From Chrysomallon squamiferum (lineage: Eukaryota; Mollusca; Gastropoda; Neomphalida; Peltospiridae), in assembly GCA_012295275.1 (NCBI GenBank), contig CM022665.1, positions 42,458,652-42,522,651 on the forward strand: 64,000 nt of DNA. The letters are read 5' to 3'. Below, piece after piece: positions 51,001 through 63,746 of the stretch (within the stretch, counting starts at the first letter, position 1; each line of letters opens with the position of its first letter). The notes beneath the pieces are model-generated. The model searched no databases. It saw nothing but the letters and a program-made list of their open reading frames with translations, and was not told the origin of the DNA. The position numbers and the translations under genes were made by a program.

Positions 51001-52949
51001 AACAAAAAAAGAAAAAGAAAAAAAACCTGTATATAAAACATGCACCCAGAGAGTCCCGGAAAGATCAAACCAAACATATGTTCATAGATGTCTATATCTA
51101 CACTCTAACCACTACAGGGTTTACCTTCAAATAGTGGATAGGCAACTGCCTCCTCATCCTTTTTACGTGAAAACAATTTCCCAAATGGTGATTTGGAACG
51201 AGAGCGTTTCTTCTCCTTTTCTATTGGCAAAATCATCAAAGATTAAAAAACCAGACCCATATATAATAAAAACAATATGGCTGCTCAAGCTACCCATATC
51301 CAGAGGCAACAAGCTAATAATTGGAGTAGAAAAGGACTGATATCCTAAAGGGGACTACAACCCAGTACTAACATGCAAGCATTTATAATGCTGATATAAA
51401 TTTAGAAATAAAATGACTGCGCTTTCCAATACATTTCCCACTGCCCTGTTAGAATTTAGCAGTATACCGAGCCATTACTAAGTGTTATAATACAATACTG
51501 TATTTATTATAATTAAAATATTTATAATTCCAGCACTATGGTTACAAAGCAAAAATAATGGTACTGCATGAAGAAATATATCCAGAATTCACACCAAAAA
51601 TGTTAAAACTATTATAAACTTTAACAATTTCTATCCAGAACCAGCAATTTAAAAAAAAAAAACCAAAGACAATATTTCTTTAAAATGTTCCATTAATTAA
51701 TGCTCGCCTATCTCATTTAATGAAAACAAAAATTCTAATAATCCCCAGAACTATTTCAGGAAATTTTTTTTCTCTAGTAAAATGTATAAAAATGCATACC
51801 AAAGCATCCAAATTGAAGCATACCAAAAGGATTTAGTTTAAAGAAAAAATACTGGGTTCAGGTTTGGGTTGAATATGTTAGAGGGATTTTCTAATAAAAG
51901 TTCAGCTTTGTGTTAAGATAAATTTATAAAAGCCTTCAGAAATATGATACATACAAATAAACAGAGACAATATTCATAATATATGCATTCATATACTAAA
52001 TGTTTTTTTGTTTTTTTAATATTTAGTCAAATGCTATTAAGTATTTATATACAATGTAAAATTTTCATAAAACTTCAACTGGAAAGTTTGCTCATGAAAG
52101 GCATTCTTTACAAGTTTGTTCTTATTAACTTGAAAACATTTCACATGATCACAGGTACCTAGTGTACTGTAATCCCTTTTAAGCAGAAAAATATGTATAA
52201 ATCACAAACATGGAAGCTGTTCTGTGAATTGAGAAAAGCTAAAAATGCTGAAAACTGCATCAAATTAGTTACTTTAATATCTAACTGAAAAGTACGCAAC
52301 TACAGAATAAATATGAAGAATAAAATCATACAGACTGAAGTAACAAAAAATAAACAGAATTAATATATTTACACCACTATATGCACTAATAAATTTCTAT
52401 TATCTTACATTGCTATTGCAAAACTGGTGTACTTACTAAGCTCGGATAAATTAATTTCTGAACTATTCAGAATCCACTAATAATAATGAAATTAAGTATT
52501 TCATAAGATATAACAAATACATAAATCACCAGAAATAACCATGCAAAAAGTTCCCAAAACGCAAGACTGAGGGGTAAAAAGGGAAAAAGGGAAAAGGAAA
52601 AAGGGAAAAGAAAACAACAACCTTGTATCAAGTATAAGTAAGACGATTCAAAGAGATTTTAGGTTGGGAATGTTCTAGATTTAATAACTGGAGCAAATGA
52701 TACATTTGATACAACATTTAAAAAAAATTAAATATTTAATGCACAAAATGCATAAGTTCTGTATTGATTATATAATCAAAGTCATTGAAAGTTGAGACAA
52801 CAGTCTGTTATACCAAAAGTGGAAGGTAAGAACATGATAATGTATGTACCTCAAAATCCAATCTGAAGAATTATTTTGAGTTCACCAGATTTATGCTGTT
52901 CTGCAGTACAGATAGAAATATAATGTGGAAAATTTATTTATTTATTTAC

Positions 52950-52987
<38 letters not shown>

Positions 52988-55900
52988 ATATATATATGTG
53001 TGTGTATTTTTTATTTCCAGATACCACAAATAATGACTTTATTTAGGGAGGAAACAATTTAAAAATAAAGATAAAAAACAAAAGAAAGAAAAACAACCAA
53101 TGACCCTTAAAATTAAACATTTTAAAATAAATTATTATATAGGGCATTTCACTGTCTGATGGAAAGGAAAAAGAGTCAATCTATCTAGTTTAAATATTAC
53201 TGCAATATAATTCTGCTGCATCAAAATATCCTCATGCAATAATAGATGTACCTTGTCCAAAACAAACTTTGCATTTCAGTAACCAGGATCAGTGAAACCA
53301 AAATTCAATTTACCACAGAGTTTTAGAAAATTATTAAACCAATGTTATAAATTGTTTAAAAGTTGGTTTTTAGATTTTCATTTGCCTCAAACTGCATTTT
53401 GTTAAAGTCAGCACACTAACAATGCCAAAATAAAAACGAAAAATGTTTTAAATATTCAAAAGTCTTTCACAGTTAATAAACATAAAAAGTATTAGTAATA
53501 ATAATATTAGAATGTATCACAAGAATATTAAGAAAAATGTATTATTACTAATAGGTGAATGCCTCATTAAAGCAGCCTATATTATTTTTTTGCCATAATG
53601 ATATACAACTTTGCAAGACAATTATGGATTCTTCTTTAATTTTTTACTTTGTATTATATATTTTATGAAGACAGTTCATTAAGTGTGAAGCATAATACAT
53701 AATTTTATTACCACTATTTATTTATTTATTTATTTATTTAATTTACTTTTTTTTTATTTATATTTTTTTTATTTTTATTTTATTATTTTGTAGAGACAGG
53801 TTTCATGAACTGGTTTTCAAACTGAAAATCAGCAAAAACTAAACGATAAAGGAAACTGTAAATGAATGTGTGTGTACGTGTGTAAATGACAAGCAAGCAA
53901 CTATGTTTGGTCACACACAACATACTTGGCGAGGCCGGTGACTGGGCAGGAGGGCGTGGGCCCTCAACCCGTGGAGTTTCTTGAGCTCTCACAATTTCTT
54001 CTTTTTCTGGAGAAGTAACTTTCTCTGCTGCCTTTCCAGCTGCTGCCTGACCAACATCTACTGTTTAGAAAACACACCATGCAGACATACATGCACAAAC
54101 AAACTACAGAACAAATGGTTTATTTTTTTTTTTAAATTAATAAACAATAATAATAATAATAATTAAACAAAAATTGCACACTTTTGAAGTTTTTGTGACA
54201 ATTTTTATTTTCTATTTTTATTTTGTTTTAAAACATTTTCCTTTTTTTAAATTATTTATATAAAAGGTATTTGAAATTGTTTTATTTCACAAGTATAAAA
54301 TAATTGTTTTTTTTCTTTTCATTATCTCATCTTTAAAAAAAAAAGTGTTTGAAATTTTGAGCCAAAACTGCTTATTTTTAAACAGTCACAAAAACAGTCT
54401 GAAGTTTTAACTGATAAAGAACTTTTAAGATTAAATAAATAAATAAAAACATTTTGACAAGCTATTGCAAAAGCAGCAAATAAGTATTTAAAAATAAGAA
54501 AATAAAACAAAATTATCACCACAAATTTTCATAAAAGAAGCAAAGAAAAAAAATAAAAAAATAAAAATAATAATAACAATAATAATAATAAGTATAAAAG
54601 TATAGTCCTTTATCAGTCAGTGTAACAATAACATTTATATGCAGACTACATTGCATACATGGCTTATTCAAAAACAACAACAAACACAATGAATTTAAAA
54701 AGTGAAAAAAAAATGGTTAGCTAACTGTTTTAGACAAAATAATAATTTAACAAAACAAAAAAAATAACGGTGACACTACTATGAGAACATGATGATGGTA
54801 CATGCAGGAGGCTTTCAAGCTGGTTAAACCAGAACAAGACTGTATTAATATTGTACATTATATCAAACACTTTTCTTTTTTTTTAACAATTATAACAATG
54901 ATCAACAAATGAAAACAACAATATATATAATAAAACAATATCAATTATATATATATATTTGATTAATTTATTTATTTATAATTTGAAGTCTTGTTCCAGC
55001 ATTATAGTTAGGAAATTTAAAATTTTAGAATCTAGACTCAGAATAACAAAATAAATAAAAATAAATAAATAATTAAAACAACTAAATAAATATAAATAAA
55101 TAAGTAAACAAAAATATCAACATTTCAAAGAACTTGTTTAAACAAAACAAAATAACCAAACATCTTATCTCAAGTCTAGAATCTAAAAAATGTTCAAGCA
55201 AACAGCATCAAAAATGCACTGTAAATATATCACAAGCAGTTTGAAATATAGCAACAAATACATATCTGGTGTGTATATAATTACATGAATATAAGTATAC
55301 TTCTGAAAACATGTGCAGAAACACTGTATCTGAAACAAAATAACAACCCAATCCCCAAACAAGTAAATTCATAATGTCAGCCCCTTGAGGTCAAAATGCC
55401 AAATGCAGTAGAAATTCAAATTTCATTATAGAAGAGAAAATGTCTCAGTCAGGCATATATTTAAAAAAAAAAGAGATATATATGTATAATCAGCTGATTA
55501 TTAATGGAATAGTATATGTTGGCATTATGCTGTATAAACTAATCTATGTCACAGCAATCAAGTTTGTCACCTGCTGGTTTCTGCAGAAGTTTCTGTAGTC
55601 TAGTCATTTTGGTCCCTAAGCAAAAAATCAGTTTGTAAAGATTTAATCCCATAGCTTTAGGTCACAGTACATAAACTTGGAAAATCTGAGAAAATTAAAC
55701 TCCATACAATTTCATACAAAACAATTATTTTTCAAGAGAATATTAATTCAAGAGTAGATGATGCATAAATATAAGGAAGTCTCTCTATATAAATAATATT
55801 CAGTGAAAGAAAACAGTTTCTATTTAATTTGTGTTCTCTGTCACCACATAAGGTGCAGTTTTAAAATTCATATGACCACTTCATTAAGTGGTTATTTTCT

Positions 55901-58900
55901 CTGTAACCTATCTTTAAAAAAAACACTCCCACATTTGCACACAAACATATATACATCTCAAGACTTGAGGATAAACAACAAACAGCATTTCTGTTCTGCA
56001 TCAGCTGTGCATAATACAGGTTAAAATTACAGCCTGGAAAGCAGTATATTGGGTTACTTCATTAAAAGATATAAGATGGTATTTCATGCTTTCCAATAAA
56101 ATATTCAATGACAATCCACTCAAGTTAGCAGTTTCATAATCTTTATGAAGACTTAAATGTTTCTTGTTTTGTCCCTTTATTTCTTAGTTAAAAAAAAACA
56201 ACTAAAAAAAAAATCTAAAAGTTTGATACTGGATTAAATAAAACAAATTAGATACTGAATTAAAAAATAAATAAATCAATAAATATGAAATAAAGATTAG
56301 TATTTATAAACTGAAAGAGATATCTCAGTGAAATATTTCATCTTTTTAATTATTCTGGCAAATTATATTATTAACAAACACAATCAAAAGAGTAAGTCCA
56401 AGAGCAATGTTCTTCCTCAGAAGTTTTGCTTAAATGATTTAAATGGTATCTTTAGAATAACCAATCAGATAAAAAAAAATTATAATTAAATAAAATCTGT
56501 GTTAGTGGATTAGTATATGATGAATAATGGTGACATTATGCTTGTTATAATACTGGTTTATATAATTAAGCAGCTTCAAGAATAAATTTACCTTCGACAC
56601 TGCAAAGAACAGCTCAAGTAAATGATTTGTAATGATAAAATGATAACAGATGTTCCAAGCAGGTAATTCCCAGCATGTGATGGTTAAATAAAATTACCAT
56701 ATTTCGCTCTTCAGAATATATGGTTATGTAGCTTGGTATTAAGAAATATGGATATAAAAAGGTAATTCAAGCATGCAATGAATGAAATGTAAATAAAGGA
56801 TGACAATGAATTCTAAATGTTTACAATAATGAAATACAGAGTTTAAATGTAAAATTGAATAAATAAACAAACAAATAAATAAATAAATAAATAAAAAAAA
56901 TATGAGTGAAATATGAAAGTCCACAAGTAAATAAAAATTCAAAGTAAATAAAAATTCACCAATAAAAACCAATAAATTGATATTATCAGGAATACTTTAA
57001 AATATACACACTTGACTGGAGTCACTGTTAATAAAATCTCTGAACACAATGACAGTGTTAGGTAATTAAGAGTAAAAACATGGTTACACCAAAGATTTTT
57101 GTTATTTATAAAACATTTTTAAAAGAACTCTTGCTACACTAACAACTTACTGTACCATTAGCTATGAGGTATGTTATAATTATTAAGTATATAGATATAT
57201 AACACATCAGGTTAAATTTAAATTTCTGTCAGAAAATATTTTAAATTCGGTCATGAAAATATTTAAAGTTAATTTTTAACAAACAATATTTTTTTTCTAA
57301 CAACAAATTTAAAAAGGTGTAACCATGCTGCTACTATGACCTGAAGGTCACAGTTTGACCTCTCACCTTCTGGTTCCTTCTCTCCATTAACAAGAGCTTC
57401 TGGTTCTTCTGTAGGTTGTTCTTCTGATGGTGAAGGAACTGGTTCTGGTTCTGGTTCTGGTTCAGGTCTGAAGAAATAGATGAAACACTTGTAAAGATAG
57501 ATTTCATACATTTTAAGTCTGAAAGAACATACTCTACTTTTCTTTCTTTTTTTTTTTTTATTTTTGAATAAATTAAAAATTGAACCAAAATGAATAACAT
57601 TTTTAAATGTGTCATGATCTATATCTACTAAATTCCATTTTAAAATTCTTTTTGTAGAGATATTAAGGATATTATGACAAAGCATTTCGAAACACTTTAC
57701 ATTTTATTAAATTTACAAATTATTTCAACCAAAATGAATCCATGTACTTCTAACAGCATTTATCAATTATTTTTCTTATAAATATCACATTTAACACTGC
57801 TAATCAAATCCAATAATTCTTGAAACATATCTCTAAATATATTCGTTTAGAAGGTAGTAATAGTTTTAATCTAGACAAAATGATGCTCACTCTGGTTCTG
57901 GGGGTAGAAACTCTTGTATGTGTTTTCTTCTCTTCTCCTCCTTGGCTCTGGCCACCTCCTCTGGGTGTTCTTTGCTGTATTCCTCCTCCTGTCGTTTCTG
58001 CCGTTCTCTCATTTCAAACTGAAAAAGAAGGTCAAACAAAAACAGTGAAAGAAAGGCTCTATGTGTGCATCTTTGGAACAAGATCTACAGACAATTAAAT
58101 AGTTAATTATTTTAATCTGTTAATTTGTAATAGTAGCAGTTTTTAAATTTATCAAAATCAGTTCCAACAATGTGGTTGTGGCTTAAAATTTCTGCATTTC
58201 AAACATCTGATTAACACTTTTATGCATTTGCTTTATTTGCTAATATTTTAAAATGGACAATAATTTCTTTTTAACAGCTTATTCTAAAGTGGTGTTGTCA
58301 GTCTGTAAACAAAGAGAAAAACTGAAGGTATAGATATATTTTGATATATTATAGATATATTATCTGATCCATGTGCCCACTATACTTCTCAAAACACAAA
58401 CAAGATAAAAGAAGCACTTGGTAAATCCATTATCAACAAATTAAAAATATATATGAAATAACATTTTAAATTTATTTTTGTTAACTCACTGTTGTCAGTT
58501 TCTCAAGAGCTGCAAATCTTTCTTCTTGTGTAGCAGCAGATTTTTCAAAGGCTTCGTGTTTCTTTATTAAGTTTTCTACAGCGTCCAGTGTTTCCTGCAA
58601 ACATTAAGTTTTATATATATATTTTAATTATTTAAGAATACAAACTTGTCTAAAATATTTCTCAAATGAATAAATAAACACATGAAAATAAACATATCCC
58701 CAATTTAAATGATGTGTGGATAACCTTACACAAAACATTGCAGAAGGGAAAAATCATTTTACAGAGAAAATTAGATTGGAAATTTAAGAAATAAACATTT
58801 GTACTTTAGAACATGTACAGTATACTGAATTCTATTTCTGACTTTGTTTTTTTTTTTTTTTTGCCTAATTTCATTTTTATTCATCCAAGCAAGATACCTA

Positions 58901-59424
58901 TACCATCTAATTCTACAATGTTTTATTATTTTGTTTTGTTTATATATTCTTTATCTTATCTTATATGCAACACTTACACCCAAGTCCATGTTCTGTAGGT
59001 ATGGTTCCTGGGCCATCAACCATGCTTCAGCGACAGCTGCATCTCGGGCAAATTGGTACACCTCCAAAACTGAAAAATTTATTTAATAAATCACTTACAC
59101 TCTAAATCATTTATCTGAATATCAATCTTTAAAATAATAATAATAATAAAACAGTATGTTAGTGACCAACAAATAAGCATCAAAATATCAGTAAGAAACA
59201 AATACAATTTTAATACAACATTTATCTAATTGAATAAATAGATATCTTCCACATTTTATGTCATTTTAATTTGTAAACTCAACAGAAGAAAAGTTAAATA
59301 TTCAAACTAACAAATTAGTTAAGTCAGTGTATAATAAATGTTTTATTTATGTATTAATGTTTAATAATAATACTAACTAATGCATCAATAAATTCATGAA
59401 TTAAATAATAATAATCATAATAAC

Positions 59425-59481
<57 letters not shown>

Positions 59482-62400
59482 CATATAACCACAGATAATA
59501 CTTACTGAGCTGTAGATGGTCCCATCGGTCACTCCATTGGTCTGTCATGTCCAGTCTCTGTAACGTCAGCTGTATCAGTTTCTCACGTACCTGTTAATAC
59601 AAACAAGAAGGTTTTAAATTAATAAAAACAAACTTTTATCATCTTTTCCTAACACATCTGCCAACATTTTTTTTAAATTTTTAAATGAAACCCAAATTAG
59701 GTCATTTATTAATGTTTTACTGAAATTTTTATTAAAAAAATTAAATTAACAAATAACATCTGAAGAAGAATGAACACTTGCCTCTTCGGAACGGTAGTGT
59801 TTGCGAGCAAGTAAATCTTTTCCTAGATTGATACAGATGGTGAAATTTTCCTCTCTGGCATCAATTTCAGCTTTCAAACTCTGGTGGTTGTTCATCAAAA
59901 GCTCAACTCCCGAGACATCCCTGTAAAAATGAAAAATATTTTCGTTAACTGTCAAGCGAGTATGATTCAAATTATTTTATTAACATTTCTGAATCAGTTT
60001 ATCTACTAATATAAGCAATAAAATTTATCAAAACATTCAATTCTGGTTCTATGTCAGACCCTTGTGCTAAAACTGAAACTATTTCCTCTGCTATTATAAA
60101 TTGAACTGTTGACAAAATTTTACAGAAATAAAGTTGAACTTCGAAAAATATTCCTTCAAAATTTGAAATTCTGTAGCTTTATAGAGTTCAAACAAATATT
60201 TAAAATTTATGGAAACAAATTTAACTAAGAACTATGAAATTCATCCATTCCCTATTTGAGAACAATATTTACTTTGGTTTTTCTTGTGTGTTCATCTGTC
60301 TCATGATGTCATCCATCCAGAGCATGAGGTCGCGAGCCATCTGCATGAAGCGGTACAAGTCGCTGGCGTCAGCGAGCTTCACGCGGCGAGTCTCCACCAT
60401 GATGTGCAGGTTGCGCCAGGCGTTGACGACATCAGTCTCGTGTGCCTGGATGTCCTGCATGGAATTACCAGCGTAGCCAGCCTGCAGGCGAACAGACTCA
60501 GCCTGAATAGCCTCAACCTGAAACACAAAACCACCCCAGTGTTTTATACTTGTTTTAAATATTTAAAAATTTTCACAACACTTACCAAAGCTTTTTCTTC
60601 TTCTTCTTCTGGTTTTTTTTAATTTTTAAAGTTTTATTAAACAATTTTTTTGTTTGATTTTCAAAGAAAATTAATAGATTATTTAATGACAAAAACATTT
60701 CTATCAAAATTAAAATGTATGAAAAGAAGTTTATGAATGCAAGTTATTAGATTATTTATAAATGAACATAATGAAACAGTTATTTTCTGTAATTAGTAAT
60801 TTTACTGAAGTTTTAATGTAAATGAGACTGATGAAAAAAAAAAAAGAAATATTATATATAGTGTAAAGGTTAACATACTTGGTGGCCAAGAGTAATTAGA
60901 TCATTTTCAAAGTTTGCATGTTTCCTCTGCAGTGCAGCAACACTCTGGGCATCTCTGCCAAAGTCTTCTGGAATAGAGTTCTTCTTTTCCTGAAAAAGAC
61001 AAGGACAAATGAACCATCAATCATAAAGATATTAAAAAACCCAGTTTATCACCATTAATTTCTAAACTTTTTTGATATTATTAAAATATTTCACATTTAT
61101 ATATATTTCTTTTTTATGCTGAAAAATATTCTTGGTTAACCAGTTGTTATTTTTTTTTTTTAAATTTGAAAAACATATCAGTATCTGAATATCTACATTT
61201 AATATTAAAACAACAAAATGTCAAGAATAAAAACCAACAGAATGGTTTGAAAACCTTAATAATAACTTTTTTTTCTTTTAAAAAAAAAATATGTTCTACT
61301 TATCAGTGCAAATATGATATTTGACCTATCTATTGGCATAACATATGTAGTCTTTTTTTTGTTTGTTTACTTACAAATATTCTTTCAATGGTGTCTTTAC
61401 AGTCATGGTAGAACTTGTGAAGTTCCCAGGATGCCTGCAGAGCCTGTGTTCGTGTGTCTATCAACTCCAGTAAGTCAGTCCATGCTTCATTCACAGTGTC
61501 TTTGTACTCAGCCACGCTGGCAGCATCTGTATGGTCCAGAGATATCAGGTTATCACAGATTTCATTGGCTAGTGCCACACGCTCTTGACCAGCATTCTCA
61601 GTCTCACGAGCAAACTCTTTGAATCGTTCTTGCAGAAGCTAGAATGATAAAAAAAAAAAAAAAGTGTTAATTTAACATGTTTAAATTTTGGATAGTTGAT
61701 CTGACGGAAAGTTAAGAAGAATGAACATTTTTCAAAATACACCATTCCCTCAAAAAAACAAAAGTTTAAATTTTTAAGTTTATTTAGTTAAATGGTTAAA
61801 AAGAATGAACATTTGTCAATACAAAAGGTAAAACAAAAATCTCTTATCTATATAAAACATATGATGAACTGAGGGCTAAATGTAGTAGTTTTTTATTTTT
61901 TATTTCTAAGAAAATACTTTTTAACATTTTCTAAGTACAACAACAATAACAAAAGATGATAATTTAAAAAGTGAAGTTCAAATAAAAAAATCACATACTG
62001 TAACATGTTCAAAGTCCTGTCCAGGCTCATTGGATCCAGCGACAATAGATTTCTCTTGAATCCACAACAGCAAGTTGTCAATCTCACGCTGGAGTGTGTA
62101 CAGTTTTAGCACCTCTTCAATCTTGCCTCGTCTCTCATTGGCCAAATCTTTGAGGCCTGCATACAACTTGTCCACCTGAGACTGACGGACATTGATAAGG
62201 TCACTAGCAGAAAAACAAAATATGTATGTTAAAATATTACAAGTCAAATTAAAATGAATTTTTATGTTAAGAGATACAAAATCTAATTTTAGTAAATTTA
62301 TTATTTAAATCATGACTACCTTTCAGGATGGTCGGTTTCCATAAGATTGCGACTGCGTTCACCAAGCTGTCGTACAACATCGGCATAGTCCTCAACAGCT

Positions 62401-63746
62401 TTCTCCAGATTCTGGTGTTTCTTCATCATGTTCTGTGCACCAATCTCATCCTTGGATCGCTCTTCACCCATCATGTACAGTTCTTGTTCACTCATCCATG
62501 CCTCAGCTTCAGAGGCATCGAAATAGTACTGTAATACAAGTAAAAACAGTGCTATTTATTAAAGGGTCATCAGTTTAAAAATCTGAAAGCACCTGTCTGA
62601 CAGTATTTTAATGTGTGCGCATGGATGTCTGACTGCATGTCTCTATTTCAGATTAATTTAGCTCAAAACATTACATTCATGTGGTATATCTTTCTTTTAA
62701 AATTCAAGGATATTAATATTTTCTGAAATGAAGTTTTCATAACCACTCACAAATTAAACAAAATAATTTGTTTTAATACTTAAATCCAGAGTTCTTTTCA
62801 AAGAATTACACTGGTTACTTAATCAGAATTTCTGTCAGTAATAAGAAAGAAAATACTGGTCTTCTAATTTGGGCTTTATTTTTATTTTTTTATTCTTTTA
62901 CTTTATTCATTTTTATTCATTTTTTATATATTTATTTGAGTTTTTGTACGCACTGCAGTAGAAAAGAAAACAATTATTTACCTGTTGTGCTATTTCCGAC
63001 AGCCTGAGGCGATCCTTCCTGGCGTTGGTGGCATCCTTGAGTTCCTGCCAGCGACGCATCAAGTCATCAATGAGAGCCTTGAACTCTTCTGACTGAGGGT
63101 GTCCCTCGTCAATCAGCTCCTGGCCCACCTCAATAATTCCTGTAATCCTTGGTTCATGGTTGTCAATCTCAACCTGTAGGGACTGGACAGGCAAAAACAA
63201 AATGCAAAAATTATTTAGCACTGTTTATAGGCAGATAGATAGAAGGGATCAAATAAAATTTAAAAAAAGAGATTAATTATGATCCTGAACAATATGTAAA
63301 ACCCAAACAAAAATTTCATGGAAAACATAATGGATGAAACACTTTGCCTACAATTAAACTCTGTTGGTTATGTCACAAACATAAATATATTAATAATTTT
63401 TGAAAGTTTTACAAAATGAAATTTCACTTTTAGATGAAAACAGTCAAATGATTATTTCAACTATTTATTATTCATTATAATCGCACCCACCACATGATAA
63501 ATCTGGCTAAAATGTACTTTAAGAAAATAAATTTATACATAACAGAAAAAACAACTAACATGGTTTTTCTTTGTCAGGAGCTGCACACTGTGCAAGCTGT
63601 TTCCATAATTTGTTGATGTGGCAAGTGGCATTTTCTCCTCAATCCAGAGTTTCTCATCCTCTACGTCTCTCATGAACTGGTGTATGCGCTTCACCTTCTC
63701 CAGCATGTTGCGACGCTGGATCAGTGGCTGTTGTATTTTGGCAAAC
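45531..63746 (-). CDS. SPTBN: Beta-spectrin, C-terminal half (5' end outside the window)
   Basis: Twenty exons in frame give 939 residues and a stop: 63560-63746, 62982-63182, 62320-62528, 61999-62203, 61375-61638, 60879-60989, 60273-60517, 59782-59920, 59506-59590, 58978-59069, 58490-58594, 57891-58018, 57367-57467, 55571-55615, 53926-54060, 51125-51220, 47712-47808, 46813-46888, 46358-46504, 45531-45683. The exons at 55571 and 51125 may be alternative. The order is about six spectrin repeats, a charged and Pro-rich linker, a PH domain and a [11 protein letters not shown] tail. Blocks such as [32 protein letters not shown] and [13 protein letters not shown] are close to human SPTBN1. Family role: pairs with alpha-spectrin to form the submembrane lattice, binding ankyrin and phosphoinositides. 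The N-terminal actin-binding domain and first repeats lie beyond 64000. Confidence 0.94.
47809..51124 (-). other. Long spectrin intron before the PH domain
   Basis: No certain exon. A poly-T tract lies at 48008-48034. A patch with more CpG and less A/T at about 48960-49300 is discussed in the findings. Short frames around 50000-50280 lack splice support. Confidence 0.5.
51125..51220 (-). other. Basic 96-bp cassette-like exon in spectrin (phase 1-1)
   Basis: Adds 32 residues starting [20 protein letters not shown]. The acceptor is ccaatag and the donor GAAG|gtaaac, phase 1 on both sides, so it can be included or skipped freely. Its basic, Phe-Gly-bearing sequence resembles the C-terminal tails of beta-spectrins (here [11 protein letters not shown]). 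It sits alone in a long intron just before the PH domain. Confidence 0.65.
51221..53925 (-). other. Long spectrin intron
   Basis: A/T-rich with simple repeats and no supported exon seen on either strand. Confidence 0.5.
52940..52990. repeat. (ATT)n and (TA)n microsatellite
   Basis: ATT units followed by a short TA/TG run, in a long spectrin intron. Confidence 0.85.
53926..54060 (-). other. Pro/Ala-rich linker exon of spectrin
   Basis: Encodes [20 protein letters not shown], then [20 protein letters not shown]. It matches the place and flavour of the ARTQETPSAQ segment before the human PH domain. Phases agree on both sides (G|TA in, A|gtatgt out). Its GC content is well above the flanking introns. 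Confidence 0.85.
54061..57366 (-). other. Two spectrin introns around the 45-bp exon
   Basis: Apart from the exon at 55571-55615 the sequence is A/T-rich with poly-A tracts and imperfect AAAT repeats (for example 55045-55110 and 56855-56900). No other exon is supported. Confidence 0.5.
55571..55615 (-). other. 45-bp cassette-like exon in spectrin (phase 1-1)
   Basis: The acceptor is ttgcttag and the donor AG|gtgaca. The exon fits exactly between the exons ending at 57367 and starting at 54060, adding [15 protein letters not shown], a basic amphipathic stretch. It can be skipped without frame loss. In-frame, stop-free fit and good splice sites argue for a real exon; RNA evidence is needed to say if it is optional. 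Confidence 0.6.
57367..58018 (-). other. Charged and Glu-Pro-repeat linker exons of spectrin
   Basis: The 57891-58018 exon encodes a highly charged helix ([20 protein letters not shown] and on) corresponding to the Arg/Glu-rich segment after repeat 17 in human beta-II spectrin. The next exon opens with a run of EP dipeptides built from gaacca codons, then [18 protein letters not shown]. The linker connects the tetramerisation site to the PH domain. Confidence 0.85.
58490..59590 (-). other. Last full repeat and partial repeat 17 (tetramerisation site)
   Basis: Exons 59506-59590, 58978-59069 and 58490-58594 encode [14 protein letters not shown], then [20 protein letters not shown] and [20 protein letters not shown]. 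In the family this two-helix partial repeat completes a triple helix with the N-terminus of alpha-spectrin to form tetramers. Confidence 0.85.
59404..59480. repeat. (AAT)n microsatellite
   Basis: About 22 AAT units. On the minus strand it begins about 25 bp after the donor of the 59506-59590 exon. Confidence 0.95.
60273..63746 (-). other. Spectrin repeats, including the probable ankyrin-binding pair
   Basis: Seven exons from [17 protein letters not shown] through the [17 protein letters not shown] block, read as triple-helical repeats of about 106 residues with conserved Trp and Leu positions. Counting back from the C-terminus, repeats 14-15, the ankyrin-binding pair in beta-spectrins, should fall in about 60273-62203. 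That placement is inference by counting and resemblance, not structure. Confidence 0.8.

Noticed and set aside
59354-59548. Minus frame with poly-Tyr
   Set aside because: Its first part is the true spectrin exon 59506-59590; the poly-Tyr is the (AAT)n repeat after the donor.
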